Shown one piece after another: positions 1 to 8,944 of a stretch of DNA of 54,875 bases. The DNA comes from Eubacterium sp. AF22-9 (lineage in GTDB: Bacteria; Bacillota; Clostridia; Lachnospirales; Lachnospiraceae): the NCBI GenBank assembly GCA_003458705.1, contig QRVH01000019.1, forward strand, positions 1 to 54,875. The letters run 5' to 3'. How positions within the stretch are numbered: the stretch's first letter is position 1; each line of letters opens with the position of its first letter. The position numbers were made by a program, and so were the translations under genes. The notes under the pieces were generated by a model, which was given only the letters and a program-made list of their open reading frames with translations, was not told where the DNA came from and did no database searches.

Positions 1-213
1 CATGATACCTATAGATAGTCGAATTTTTGATGTTTTATAGGCTGAAAATAAAAGTGACTACAATAATAATTGCTGTATTAACCTATAAAATTATAGTAAC
101 TTGCCCCATGATACCTATAGATAGTCGAATTTTTGATGTTTTATAGGCTGAAAATAAAAGTGACTACAATAATAATTGCTGTATTAACCTATAAAATTAT
201 AGTAACTTGCCCC
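1..213. repeat. 106-bp perfect tandem duplication (two copies)
   Basis: The sequence from 1 to 106 is repeated base for base from 107 to 212, and the identity runs on a few bases. The first copy begins exactly at the window edge, so more copies may lie outside. Each unit starts with CATGATACCTATAGATAGTC and ends in TTGCCC, and it contains one CCTATAG...TTATAGG module plus the start of a second. It is non-coding. A perfect copy implies a recent duplication, or a real array cut by the window edge. Confidence 0.95.
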
Positions 214-304
214 ATTATAGGAAAATTCTTTCAATAACGGCATTTTGCGTAAGAAAATATGGTAAATATGCATATAAGAAGAATTGTATTTACTGATTTA
301 TAGG
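8..304. repeat. Cluster of 34-bp CCTATAR-N20-TTATAGG modules (left cluster)
   Basis: Modules of 34 bp with conserved 7-bp inverted ends and a variable 20-bp core lie at 8-41, 114-147, 188-221 and 271-304 (the last starts CATATAA). A half module at 82 was cut by the 106-bp duplication. Gaps between modules are 40 and 49 bp. The same arrangement recurs at 43526-43910, including the shared block CATGATACCTATAGRTAGTC and the string TTGCCCCAT. No ORF covers it. The role is unknown; regularly spaced protein-binding sites are one possibility. Confidence 0.8.
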
Positions 305-344
305 AAGATGTCCTGAAATATACAAGTTATTAGTACATTTAACA

Positions 345-374
345 TATAAAAAGGACAGCCCATACGGACTATCC
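345..374 (-). terminator. Rho-independent terminator overlapping the end of the 126-aa gene
   Basis: On the minus strand the arms GGATAGTCC (374-366) and GGGCTGTCC (361-353) pair through a 4-nt loop with two G-U pairs and are followed by TTTTT. The stop codon of the adjacent gene (371-369) lies inside the 5' arm. Confidence 0.75.
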
Positions 375-749
375 TAAATATTTTAATATCTGCGATTTCT
401 TGTTGTTGAAAACAGCAAGGCTTTGCTTTGCTGAGCGTATATTTTTCTGGATTATTGCGCCCCTTATTCCATCAAATGGTTTAAGAAAACTGTTGATTCC
501 AAGTTCTCTGGCTCTCTCCTCAAGCCTTGTAATTGAAGTAAATGCGGCAGACCACTGCGAATTATTAAGCGTCTGTTCAAGTCTCCTGAAATCAAAACAA
601 CCAAGAAATTCTCTTACATCTCTTATATACGCCGTCATAACAATTTCATTCTCTACATCTTTATCCTTAAATCTTGAATTAGAAATATCTATTCCGAATC
701 TTCTAAGATTCTCAATTTTATTCATCAATACCTGTTCGCGGGCTGACAT
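369..749 (-). CDS. Hypothetical protein, 126 aa, helical
   Basis: I do not recognise this family. The start at 749 (MSAREQV) is chosen because GAAGGGAG lies at the right distance upstream; an in-frame ATG 13 codons earlier has no such site. The protein is charged, has no signal peptide or membrane segment, and appears all-helical. A C-terminal part rich in Arg, Leu and Ala (about residues 60-126) loosely resembles a four-helix phosphotransfer-type bundle, but no phospho-accepting His motif is visible. It stands alone between the repeat cluster and a surface-protein gene and has its own terminator. Confidence 0.7.
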   Translation of the reverse strand: MSAREQVLMNKIENLRRFGIDISNSRFKDKDVENEIVMTAYIRDVREFLGCFDFRRLEQTLNNSQWSAAFTSITRLEERARELGINSFLKPFDGIRGAIIQKNIRSAKQSLAVFNNKKSQILKYLG

Positions 750-843
750 GCTAACACTCCCTTCATACTCATTTTTTCTTATAACCACATCTGCATATTA
801 ATTATTAATATATCATAAACACCCGCATTTAGGAAATATATTT

Positions 844-2184
844 CTAATTTTTATTTAATTTCTTTGTCATAACAGCCAAGCATAAAATAAATGAAGCACA
901 TGCTGCCATAATATAAAATCCCACATTATTGTCAGATGTTTTTGGTGCTTCCTCCTGAATTTCTGTATTACCCTGTACATTTTCTGTTTTGTCTGCAGCA
1001 GTTTCTGGATTGTTCTCAGTATCTGTCTTAACTGTTCCTATTGCATATTCTGAAAATTTGTCTGATTCAAATGTTAAAATTCCCTGTTCCTTATTATACT
1101 GGGCATCCAATCTTTCATAAACGCCATTATGTTCTCTTATAACAACATAACTTGCTGAAGCATCAAGACCTTTGCCTACATTTAAAGATATCCTGACTTT
1201 GTCTTTAAGTTCTTCAAGTTTATCATACCATACATCTGTTGCATTTCCTTTATTGACAATCTGTTCAAGGTTTATTTCAATCCAGTCAGAAACAGTTACA
1301 TTCTTTGCTGCGTCACTTGAATTCAATGCATTCTTCTGGTTGTCCGTCATTGAAGAATCTGCAACCGTAAGTTTAAGATTTCCTGACGAAATAACTGAAC
1401 TTCCACCTTGAATTGAAGCCGCATCAATTCCTTTTGCCGTAACTTCTGCTTTATCGTCACTCTTTTCAAAAACAGCACTGAGGTGAAGATTAGTATCTGG
1501 CATCACAAATGTAAATGTGCTTACTTCATTTCCAGCAGTCACCTTATTTCCATTAAGAGATCCTGATACAAACTGATATCCGTAATCAGGTGTAAGCTTA
1601 ACTGTGACAGTACTTCCCGGAATAATTACAACTCTGCCCTGCTCATCATTCTGCACATTGTTACTTGTTCCCGGAAATGCTTCTTCAATTCCTGACCACT
1701 GACCAGATTCCCCCTGCTTTACTGCAGATAATATTTCAACCTTTCCATGTGCAACATATGCATCCTCACCAAATATCTTATCATTATATGCCCATGTAAC
1801 ACTTCTCACTATCTTATCAATCTGGATTCTGTACTCCTGCTTTGCTGTAAGTACATACTCCTTTCCACTTTCCATCACGCCATCAGATGTAAAAGAATGC
1901 ATTGCGTCCTGAACCATATACTTATTACTGTCATAATCAGCCTTTACAATAATCTTAGTAACATTTTCTCCAAATGTAATGCTAAAACCTTCAAGTGTAT
2001 TCCAGTTCATGCCATCATCTGTTGAATACTTAACATCAACAACATCCGCTGCATCACCTTCTTTTCTAAGCGCTATTGCATTGACATTATCCGCTTTAGT
2101 CCATACAGGTGTAAGCAATAAAGATACTAAGCATATCAAAACCATTACTATAACTGAAATTCTCCGCAACATCCTTTTATCCAT
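844..2184 (-). CDS. Secreted, probably sortase-anchored surface protein with InlB B-repeat-like domain
   Basis: 446 aa. The N-terminus has a classical signal peptide (basic residues, then a hydrophobic stretch to about residue 29, cleavage near Ala31). A stretch around residues 195-240 (PGSTVTVKLTPDYGYQF ... FVMPDTNLHLSAVFE) matches the divergent InlB B-repeat type of beta domain. The C-terminus has the sorting layout: PKTSDN near residue 414, a hydrophobic helix, then KKLNKN. This is a variant of LPXTG, so a sortase elsewhere in the genome is expected. An acidic Thr/Glu-rich linker precedes it. Its start codon follows a hairpin that contains its ribosome binding site. Ligand and role are unknown. 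Confidence 0.75.
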   Translation of the reverse strand: MDKRMLRRISVIVMVLICLVSLLLTPVWTKADNVNAIALRKEGDAADVVDVKYSTDDGMNWNTLEGFSITFGENVTKIIVKADYDSNKYMVQDAMHSFTSDGVMESGKEYVLTAKQEYRIQIDKIVRSVTWAYNDKIFGEDAYVAHGKVEILSAVKQGESGQWSGIEEAFPGTSNNVQNDEQGRVVIIPGSTVTVKLTPDYGYQFVSGSLNGNKVTAGNEVSTFTFVMPDTNLHLSAVFEKSDDKAEVTAKGIDAASIQGGSSVISSGNLKLTVADSSMTDNQKNALNSSDAAKNVTVSDWIEINLEQIVNKGNATDVWYDKLEELKDKVRISLNVGKGLDASASYVVIREHNGVYERLDAQYNKEQGILTFESDKFSEYAIGTVKTDTENNPETAADKTENVQGNTEIQEEAPKTSDNNVGFYIMAACASFILCLAVMTKKLNKN

Positions 2185-2188
2185 AAAA

Positions 2189-2223
2189 AATCCTCCTGCT
2201 TTCTAATTATTTGCAGGAGGATT
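2189..2223 (-). promoter_or_regulatory. Hairpin that is both a terminator and a ribosome-binding-site trap
   Basis: An 11-bp perfect inverted repeat, AATCCTCCTGC / GCAGGAGGATT, with a 13-nt loop. On the minus strand the 3' arm carries AGGAGG, followed by a run of T and then, 7 nt after GGAGG, the ATG of the surface-protein gene (2184). It has the form of an intrinsic terminator for the upstream LuxR-type gene, yet the same arm is the Shine-Dalgarno site of the next gene. Read-through RNA would fold and hide the site. How it is opened is not visible. Confidence 0.7.
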
Positions 2224-2261
2224 CTATCATAAATGCTGTAAAATATTCAGTTTACATTTGT

Positions 2262-3704
2262 TCAATTCTTCTGATTCCATGAATAAAAGAATTGTATCAG
2301 CCCTATCCTTGCTTTAGTTTCCGTCTTTCTGTTCATGCTTGCTATATGATTATACAAAGCTGTTCTTGACATACACAAATTACTGGCAATATCAGACATA
2401 CTCTCTTCTGATGATGTAAGCACATGTAATACTTCCTTTTCACGTTCTGTAAAAACATACATTTGTGCAAAAGCTGTCAACTTGTCATACTCGGTTTCTT
2501 CCTCTGTTATGGCAGTTTCTGTGACTTCAGCCGCAAGATTATTTACATACTGCTGCCCGTTAAATAAATACATGCACAGGCTTATGGCAGCAAGAAGTAC
2601 AATAATAACAATAAAAAGTACCATCGTATTACCTGACATAAGCATTAAAGATATGTACGAAACAAGCACTGCCGCTGCATTATTAACTGTTCTTCCCATG
2701 CCCGCCCACAGCTTCGGACACTTCACGCTGTACGACATTTCTACAAATGTACCTGTAAAATATACAACAAAGAAGCCCGCCGACACATAAAATGCAATAA
2801 GTCCAATAATAAACGGACCTCCTAACATAATAATAATCACGCATATCACTGACAGCAACGTTATACAGTACATCGAAACATTCATATATCTGCGGTTCGC
2901 AATATTAAACAGCCAGCCTGCTGCCAGTCCGCTTAACGCCAGCATAACTCTTGGCCACTGTCCAATATCCATCTGCCACTGTGCATGTACAACCGTCACC
3001 GCATTATCCAGTGTGGAAAATATACAGGTCATAAGCACAACAGTTATTACAAGCATTATTGCTGCAAATGTAGTATCTGAATAATGAATTTCCTGCTTTC
3101 TGCCTGTATTATCAATCTCTGGGTTGTCCACGCCACAATCTTTGCGTGATGATGCATACAATATACACAACAGTACAAGTCCGGTACACAGTACAACTGT
3201 CTGCGCAATATCATTTTTTATCAGATTATTATTAATAAACTGAAGAACTATTCCTCCTGCATACGCAATTCCGGCAGCTATCGTAAGACCGCTTCTTCCC
3301 TTCATTGCAGCTGCAAAATTATAATGTACAGCACTTCCCATAACACCTATAATAATAAATAATATACTGCCTGCAATAAATATCTGCATATAGCTTTTAT
3401 GTCCTGACATCACCCATATGCAGGCAATTCCTGCTGTAAGCATTAATATCATTCCAAATATTCCTACATATGAATATTTATGCTGTGAATTATTATGCAT
3501 TTTACCAATTAAACAGCTGATAACCGGAAAAAGCAGAAAGCCGGCTACACTGACTCCCAGAATTATATTCTGGGCAGTAACCACACCTCCTGCATCTGTT
3601 ACATACATCATCATATTGTCATACATATATTCATTTCCAAGAAAAACGAAATTAAAAACCGCTATTGCCAGAATGCCCATTACAACTTTTTTGTCTGTTT
3701 TCAA
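2262..3704 (-). CDS. Membrane-embedded LuxR-family regulator (12-TM MFS-like part plus C-terminal HTH)
   Basis: 480 aa from the TTG at 3704, which sits 5 nt after GTGGAGG just downstream of the preceding stop. An ATG at 3758 would overlap the antiporter gene by 38 bp and lacks a good ribosome binding site. About 12 hydrophobic segments fill residues 1-390, like a major-facilitator transporter. The last 65 residues form a LuxR/GerE helix-turn-helix (FTEREKEVLHVL ... MSDIASNLCMSRTALYNHI). Such fusions are known in gut Actinobacteria and Clostridia as putative one-component membrane sensors. The adjacent antiporter gene upstream is a natural target candidate (inference). Confidence 0.75.
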   Translation of the reverse strand: MKTDKKVVMGILAIAVFNFVFLGNEYMYDNMMMYVTDAGGVVTAQNIILGVSVAGFLLFPVISCLIGKMHNNSQHKYSYVGIFGMILMLTAGIACIWVMSGHKSYMQIFIAGSILFIIIGVMGSAVHYNFAAAMKGRSGLTIAAGIAYAGGIVLQFINNNLIKNDIAQTVVLCTGLVLLCILYASSRKDCGVDNPEIDNTGRKQEIHYSDTTFAAIMLVITVVLMTCIFSTLDNAVTVVHAQWQMDIGQWPRVMLALSGLAAGWLFNIANRRYMNVSMYCITLLSVICVIIIMLGGPFIIGLIAFYVSAGFFVVYFTGTFVEMSYSVKCPKLWAGMGRTVNNAAAVLVSYISLMLMSGNTMVLFIVIIVLLAAISLCMYLFNGQQYVNNLAAEVTETAITEEETEYDKLTAFAQMYVFTEREKEVLHVLTSSEESMSDIASNLCMSRTALYNHIASMNRKTETKARIGLIQFFYSWNQKN

Positions 3705-3720
3705 TGCTGCCTCCACAATA

Positions 3721-5061
3721 TTATGCTTTAATTTTACTTTTTCTTTCAGGAATAACATATATCCATATAAGTGAACTTACAAACAAAAACATTGGATAAA
3801 ACAGCTTTGGAAGAATCTGAAATGCTGTAATGCTATATCCAAGCTCTGAAACCGCTGATATGGCAACCAGCATCTGGGCACCATATGGAATTATCCCTTG
3901 AAATATACATGAAAATGTATCAAGAAGCGAAGCTGCTTTTCTTGGAGTAATATCATAATCCTCAGCCATCTCTTTTGCAATAGGGTTGGCCATTACAATA
4001 GCAACTGTATTATTAGCTGTAGCAATATCCATTGTTCCAACTAAAAGTCCCATTCCAAGCTGTCCGCCTTTTTTCCCTTTAAATAATCTTCTTATTCCAT
4101 TAAGTAAAGCATCAAATCCGCCATACTCTTTAATAAGTGAACACATTACAGATACAAGAACTGCAACCATACATGTCTCAAACATTCCTGACGCACCACT
4201 TCCCATATTAAGAAGCAGAGTCTCCAATGTAACCCCACCCATAACAAGCATAATAACTATTCCGGAAATAATACCTGTTATAAGTACAACAAAAACATTT
4301 ACACCAATAATTCCACCTGCAAGTACAAGCACATATGGAATAATCTGAAAAAGATTATATGAGTGAGCAATCTCGCCATGGATATCTGTATTAAAAGAAA
4401 GCACAAGAATTATAACAAGTGTCACAATTGCTGCCGGAAGCGCTATCCAGAAATTTTCCCTGAACTTGTCCTTCATAGCACAGCCCTGACCATTACAAGC
4501 TGCAATCGTAGTATCTGATATAAAAGAAAGATTGTCCCCAAACATTGCACCACCCATGACAGATGCAACACATAATGCCATACTAAATCCTGATGCTTCT
4601 GATACTGCAACCGCTATTGGTGTAATAAGTGTTATTGTTCCAACAGATGTACCCATCGCCGTAGATACAAAGCAGGCAACAATAAAAAGTACCGCTACTG
4701 CAAACTTTGCAGGAATAATACTTAACATAAAATAAGCTACACTCTCTGCACTGCTTCTTCCTACAACTCCGACAAATATTCCAGCTGTAATGAATATCAG
4801 AAGCATTGTAACAATGTTCCTGTCAGCCAGCCCTTTTGCCATTACATCAAGCTTTTCATCAAACTTAAGCTGTGAATTCTGCATGCACGCTACCAGTATT
4901 GCAGCCATAAATGCAACAATAATTGGCACATTATAGAATCCCATTGGGATCTTCATGACATATTCAAATATAATTCCGGTTCCAAGATACAACACAAGGA
5001 AAACAAGTATAGGTATCAGCGCAACCGGATTAGAATTCCTATCCTTTTTCATAAATACCAA
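3721..5061 (-). CDS. NhaC-family Na+/H+ antiporter-like transporter
   Basis: 446 aa with about 11-12 hydrophobic segments. The pattern of two halves, each with a conserved Asn/Asp/Thr-rich loop (GGAMFGDNLSFISDTTIAA near residue 170; MDIATANNTVAIVMANPIA near residue 345), is that of the NhaC/ion-transporter superfamily. Exchange of Na+ (or an organic solute) for H+ is the family's usual role; the substrate cannot be read from sequence. The gene starts at TTG 5061, directly after the prfA stop, with GAGGA five bases upstream; ATG at 5052 is the alternative. It is therefore probably co-transcribed with prfA and with the membrane LuxR gene downstream. Confidence 0.8.
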   Translation of the reverse strand: MVFMKKDRNSNPVALIPILVFLVLYLGTGIIFEYVMKIPMGFYNVPIIVAFMAAILVACMQNSQLKFDEKLDVMAKGLADRNIVTMLLIFITAGIFVGVVGRSSAESVAYFMLSIIPAKFAVAVLFIVACFVSTAMGTSVGTITLITPIAVAVSEASGFSMALCVASVMGGAMFGDNLSFISDTTIAACNGQGCAMKDKFRENFWIALPAAIVTLVIILVLSFNTDIHGEIAHSYNLFQIIPYVLVLAGGIIGVNVFVVLITGIISGIVIMLVMGGVTLETLLLNMGSGASGMFETCMVAVLVSVMCSLIKEYGGFDALLNGIRRLFKGKKGGQLGMGLLVGTMDIATANNTVAIVMANPIAKEMAEDYDITPRKAASLLDTFSCIFQGIIPYGAQMLVAISAVSELGYSITAFQILPKLFYPMFLFVSSLIWIYVIPERKSKIKA

Positions 5062-6135
5062 TTAATCCTCGCCCATCTTAGCAAGCTTTGCAGCCTGGTC
5101 GGCAGCAATACATGCATCAATAATATCCTGGATGTCTCCATCCATAATCTTGTCAAGCTTATATAATGTAAGACCAATTCTGTGGTCTGTTACTCTTCCC
5201 TGTGGGAAATTATAAGTTCTTATCTTCTCAGCTCTGTCACCTGTACCTATCTGGCTTCTTCTTGCATCTGCCTCAGCATCATGAGCTTTCTGAGTCTCAA
5301 TATCATATAACTTGGCTCTTAAAAGTGCAAATGCTTTTTCCTTATTCTGTATCTGTGACTTCTCTGTCTGAGAGTAAATAACTATTCCTGTTGGATAATG
5401 AGTAAGTCGTACAGCAGAATCAGTTGTATTGACACACTGTCCTCCATTACCTGAAGCTCTCATAACATCAATACGGATATCCTTCTCATCAATATGGATA
5501 TCAACTTCCTCTGCCTCCGGCATAACAGCTACAGAAGCTGTAGAAGTCTGGATTCGTCCGTTAGATTCAGTTACCGGGATTCTCTGTACTCTGTGTACAC
5601 CAGACTCATACTTCATAATAGAGTATGCTCCCTGTCCCTTAACCATGAATTCAACTTCCTTCATTCCACCAATACCAGTCTCATCACCGCTTAATACTTC
5701 AACCTTCCAGCCTCTTGCCTGTGCATAGTGTACATACATTCTGAAAAGTTCTGCTGCAAAAAGTGCTGCTTCTTCTCCACCTGCACCTGCTCTGATTTCA
5801 ACAACAATATCCTTATCATCATTAGGATCTTTAGGAAGAAGAAGAATCTTTAATTCATGCTCTAATTCTTCTACTCTTGCCTTAGACTCATTGAGTTCTT
5901 CCTTAGCCATCTCTTTAAGTTCTTCGTCTGTCTCCTCATCAAGAATAGCAAGACTGTCCTCAATATTCTTCTTACAGTTCTTATACTCAGTATAAGTTTC
6001 TATAAGTGGTGCAAGACTGCTCTGTTCTTTCATAAGCTTTCTGAACTTTTCCTGATCATTAACCACATCAGGATTACCAAGTTCAGCCGTTATATCTTCA
6101 TATCTGTTGACTGTATCTTCAAGTCTGTCAAACAT
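5062..6135 (-). CDS. prfA: Peptide chain release factor 1
   Basis: 357 aa, normal length. It recognises UAA/UAG stop codons in the ribosomal A site and triggers peptide release. The GGQ loop is present as [16 protein letters not shown] (about residue 230), with Cys where many species have His. The codon-reading PxT tripeptide appears as PVT within [14 protein letters not shown] (about residue 185). The next gene upstream is prmC, which methylates the GGQ glutamine, so modifier and substrate are in one operon with a 38-bp gap. Confidence 0.97.
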   Translation of the reverse strand: MFDRLEDTVNRYEDITAELGNPDVVNDQEKFRKLMKEQSSLAPLIETYTEYKNCKKNIEDSLAILDEETDEELKEMAKEELNESKARVEELEHELKILLLPKDPNDDKDIVVEIRAGAGGEEAALFAAELFRMYVHYAQARGWKVEVLSGDETGIGGMKEVEFMVKGQGAYSIMKYESGVHRVQRIPVTESNGRIQTSTASVAVMPEAEEVDIHIDEKDIRIDVMRASGNGGQCVNTTDSAVRLTHYPTGIVIYSQTEKSQIQNKEKAFALLRAKLYDIETQKAHDAEADARRSQIGTGDRAEKIRTYNFPQGRVTDHRIGLTLYKLDKIMDGDIQDIIDACIAADQAAKLAKMGED

Positions 6136-6173
6136 ACTCTGTCACTTTTCCTTTCTACATCAATTATATACAA

Positions 6174-7013
6174 TTACTTTCTTCCCATAACAACACGGTC
6201 AAAACCAGCAAGATCTTTCACGACAGTTATATCCTTAAAGCCAGCCTGTTTCATTATATCAGAAACATCTGCCGCCTGCTCTGCTCCTATTTCATAACAG
6301 AGATATCCATCAGTTTCAAGGAAGTCTCCCGCCTGTGCAGTTATTTTTCTATAAAACATAAGTCCATCTTCCATTCCATCAAGTGCAAGTATAGGATCAT
6401 GTAATCTGACTTCCTCCTGAAGTCCTTCAATAACCTTAGTTGGTATATATGGAGGATTAGAAACTATTGTATTAAATGTTATATCATGATTTAGTTCTTC
6501 GAATAAATCACTTCTCATAAAATCAATATTTTCAGCCTCAAGATTATGTTTATTACTCTGTGCAACATTTAGTGCTTTTTCTGATACATCAACTCCAAGC
6601 ACTCTGCATTCAGGAAACTTCTTGGCAAGTGTAATTCCTATGCATCCTGAGCCGGTACACATATCAAGAATATAATCTCCACTTCTTGTCACCTTAATCA
6701 CTTCACCAACTAAAATCTCTGTATCCTGTCTTGGAATAAGGACATCACTGTTAACCATATATTCATAACCATAAAACCATGTTTTTCCAAGAATATGCTG
6801 AAGTGGTATATGAGAAGCTCTCTGTTCTATATATTCCTCAAACATGAGAAAATTTTCTTCCGACAATAAACTGTCACCATTGATAAGATAAAAGGTTCTT
6901 GTCATGCCATTGACAGCGGATAACAGTTCAAAACTGTCATGCTCTGCATTGTCAATTCCATTATCTTTCAACATCTGTGTTCCCCAGTTTACGGCCTGTC
7001 TAATTGTCATCAT
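6174..7013 (-). CDS. prmC: Release factor glutamine methyltransferase
   Basis: 279 aa. It transfers a methyl group from S-adenosylmethionine to the Gln of the GGQ motif in release factors. The Rossmann-type motif I is seen as ILDMCTGSGCIGITLA (about residue 115) and the substrate-binding NPPY as SNPPYIPTKVI (about residue 185). The N-terminal helical domain of PrmC is present. The start overlaps nothing and lies 3 bp after the stop of the DUF1385 gene; a second ATG at 7010 is equally possible. Gene order DUF1385-prmC-prfA is typical of Clostridia. Confidence 0.95.
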   Translation of the reverse strand: MMTIRQAVNWGTQMLKDNGIDNAEHDSFELLSAVNGMTRTFYLINGDSLLSEENFLMFEEYIEQRASHIPLQHILGKTWFYGYEYMVNSDVLIPRQDTEILVGEVIKVTRSGDYILDMCTGSGCIGITLAKKFPECRVLGVDVSEKALNVAQSNKHNLEAENIDFMRSDLFEELNHDITFNTIVSNPPYIPTKVIEGLQEEVRLHDPILALDGMEDGLMFYRKITAQAGDFLETDGYLCYEIGAEQAADVSDIMKQAGFKDITVVKDLAGFDRVVMGRK

Positions 7014-7015
7014 AT

Positions 7016-8460
7016 CTACTTATCTTCCAGCCTTTTCTGCTTAAACATCGGAACATCTTCCGGATATTGTTCCTCCGGCTTCTGTTCTGCTTCAAATTCA
7101 AATCCTGCAACAACTTCTTCTTCAGATAATTCTTCTCCTTCTTCAGCTTCAGACTGGTTATCTATAACATAAGAAGCTGTATCCATGAATTCAAATCCCT
7201 CTATAGCTGATGGAGCATCATGTCCATCTTCACCATATCCATATGAATCTTCTTCTGAATCACTATCATCAAATGAATTATCATAGATAGTACTCTCAGA
7301 CTCATCACTTACTTCATATACAGACGAGAAAGTATCTCTGTCAGTATCATCCATTCCAAACTCTTTTCCAGCCTGGATATATCTTTCCTCAGCAGTCATC
7401 TCACTAACAGGTTTCTCTTCTTCCTGTTCCTCTACATCAATTGTTCTTGTCTGTTCATTACCATGAATAAGACTTCCTGATATAGCCAGTTCTGCCTCAG
7501 AAGCAACAAGTTCTTCAACAGGATTCTCTGCTTCTGCATAATACTGTGCAAGGAATTCCTTCCAGTCAAATACTTCCTCAACAGCCCTGATAGCAACTTC
7601 TATCATATCCATATCAGGTTCTCTTGTAGTAGCTTCTGGAACCACATTCCCGGCTTGCTTAATGCTCTTACAAATGCGTTATCATTCTTTCCAGCCCATC
7701 TTATGACCTCATACGATACTCCGGCAATGACCGGAATAAGAAGGATTCTGATAACAATCTGTAATGCTGTATTATCAACTCTTATAAATATAAAAAAGAT
7801 AATACTTATAAACATAACAAAAAATAAAAAGCTTGTTCCACATCTTTTATGATATCTTGAACTGTTCTTGACATTCTCAGGTGTAAGTCTTGCACCATTC
7901 TCTATACAGTTGATACATTTGTGCTCTGCACCATGATACATAAAAGTTCTCTTTATATCCTTCATCATTGATATAAGAGAAATATATATAACAAATATAA
8001 GCAGTCTTACAATTCCTTCAATAAAATTAAGCAGTGTCTTGGAAACTATGTATTTCGATACCAGCTTAGTTGCAAGATACGGAAGCACCATAAACAAGCC
8101 TATTGCAAAAAATATAGAAAGAATAACTGTCACAGCCATAAGCACTGACTCAAATTTATCTTTAAGGAGATTCTTGCCTGCTTCATCAAGCTTGGTTTTC
8201 TCCTGCTCTGCAGGATCATCATAAAATGATGCAGAATAATTAATTGTTGAAATTCCCGTAACCAGCGAATCAATAAAATTAACAATTCCTCTTATTATCG
8301 GAAGATTAAGCCATGGATGCTTTTCTGTTATAAGCCTGCTCTCTCTAACGACAACCTCAATTTCATTATCAGGTTTTCTGACAGCAATAGAATATTTATC
8401 CTTATTGCGCATCATGATTCCTTCAATTACAGCCTGTCCCCCAATTCCTGATGGCTTCAT
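7016..8460 (-). CDS. DUF1385 membrane protein with long acidic tail; frame broken near 7630
   Basis: Two overlapping frames together make one protein of about 481 aa. The N-terminal frame (8460 to 7603) has the family start (GIGGQAVIEGIMMRNKDKY), several membrane helices and the YHGAEHKCINCIE motif, and runs to KPGMWFQKL. The family's usual next residues, TTREPD-MIEVAI, appear in the other frame at about 7630. Adding one T (CTT ACT ACA) restores a continuous protein. After the DUF1385 core follow about 165 very acidic residues (Asp/Glu/Ser runs) that most family members lack. Function is unknown; the family (YqhQ) is linked to the prmC-prfA block. The break is probably a sequencing error. Confidence 0.8.
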
Positions 8461-8501
8461 ATCACATAACCATACCTTTCTAAAATGTTTTGTATAGATT
8501 C

Positions 8502-8531
8502 AAAAAAAGTTGAGGTCCCGAAAAACCTCAA
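8502..8531 (-). terminator. Rho-independent terminator after rpmE
   Basis: On the minus strand TTGAGGT and ACCTCAA pair across an 8-nt loop and are followed by seven T. It separates rpmE from the DUF1385-prmC-prfA genes, so those need read-through or another promoter. Confidence 0.85.
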
Positions 8532-8544
8532 CCTTAATTCAAAA

Positions 8545-8751
8545 TTAATTGTTTGATACACCGTACTTCTTGTTGAACTTATCAATTCTTCCGCGAGTAG
8601 ATGATGCCTTCTGCTGTCCTGTGTAGAATGGATGGCACTTAGAACAGATTTCTACATGGATTTCTTCCTTTGTTGAACCTGTTACGAACTCGTTACCGCA
8701 GTTACAAACAACCTTTGCCTGATAGTAATCTGGATGGATTCCTTCTCTCAT
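8545..8751 (-). CDS. rpmE: 50S ribosomal protein L31, zinc-binding form
   Basis: 68 aa, usual length. It is a small protein of the large subunit. The paired cysteines VVCNCGNEF and [12 protein letters not shown] form the zinc ribbon of the C+ paralogue; the zinc-free C- form lacks them. A strong ribosome binding site, AGAGGTG, precedes the ATG. It lies between rho and the DUF1385 gene, a common order in Firmicutes, but has its own promoter and a terminator. Confidence 0.96.
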   Translation of the reverse strand: MREGIHPDYYQAKVVCNCGNEFVTGSTKEEIHVEICSKCHPFYTGQQKASSTRGRIDKFNKKYGVSNN

Positions 8752-8908
8752 GATTTCACCTCTTTACAAATTATTAAGTATTACAATTGTGAATTCCGCC
8801 TTAGGTTCCCTTTCTAGCCCGATGGGATCTATGCGCATTAGACACAATGACCTCTTTATCTGTCATAAACAGCTTTCATATTATATCACGATGTGACATG
8901 TTATGCAA
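8752..8908 (-). promoter_or_regulatory. rpmE promoter and long 5' leader
   Basis: On the minus strand -35 TTGCAT (8908-8903), a 17-bp spacer and -10 TATAAT (8885-8880) form a good sigma-A promoter. Transcription would start near 8873, leaving about 120 nt of untranslated leader with short GC-rich pieces (GATCCCATCGGGCTAG, GGGAACCTAAGGCGGA). Autoregulatory L31 leaders are known in Firmicutes; whether this is one needs a covariance-model match. Confidence 0.65.
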
Positions 8909-8944
8909 GCATTTTTTCAAAAAGTTCTAAAAAGAAAATATACT

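Noticed and set aside
7016-7645. Independent acidic 209-aa protein
   Set aside because: Its first residues (TTREPDMDMIEVAI) are the conserved end of DUF1385, so it is the tail of that gene after a one-base loss.
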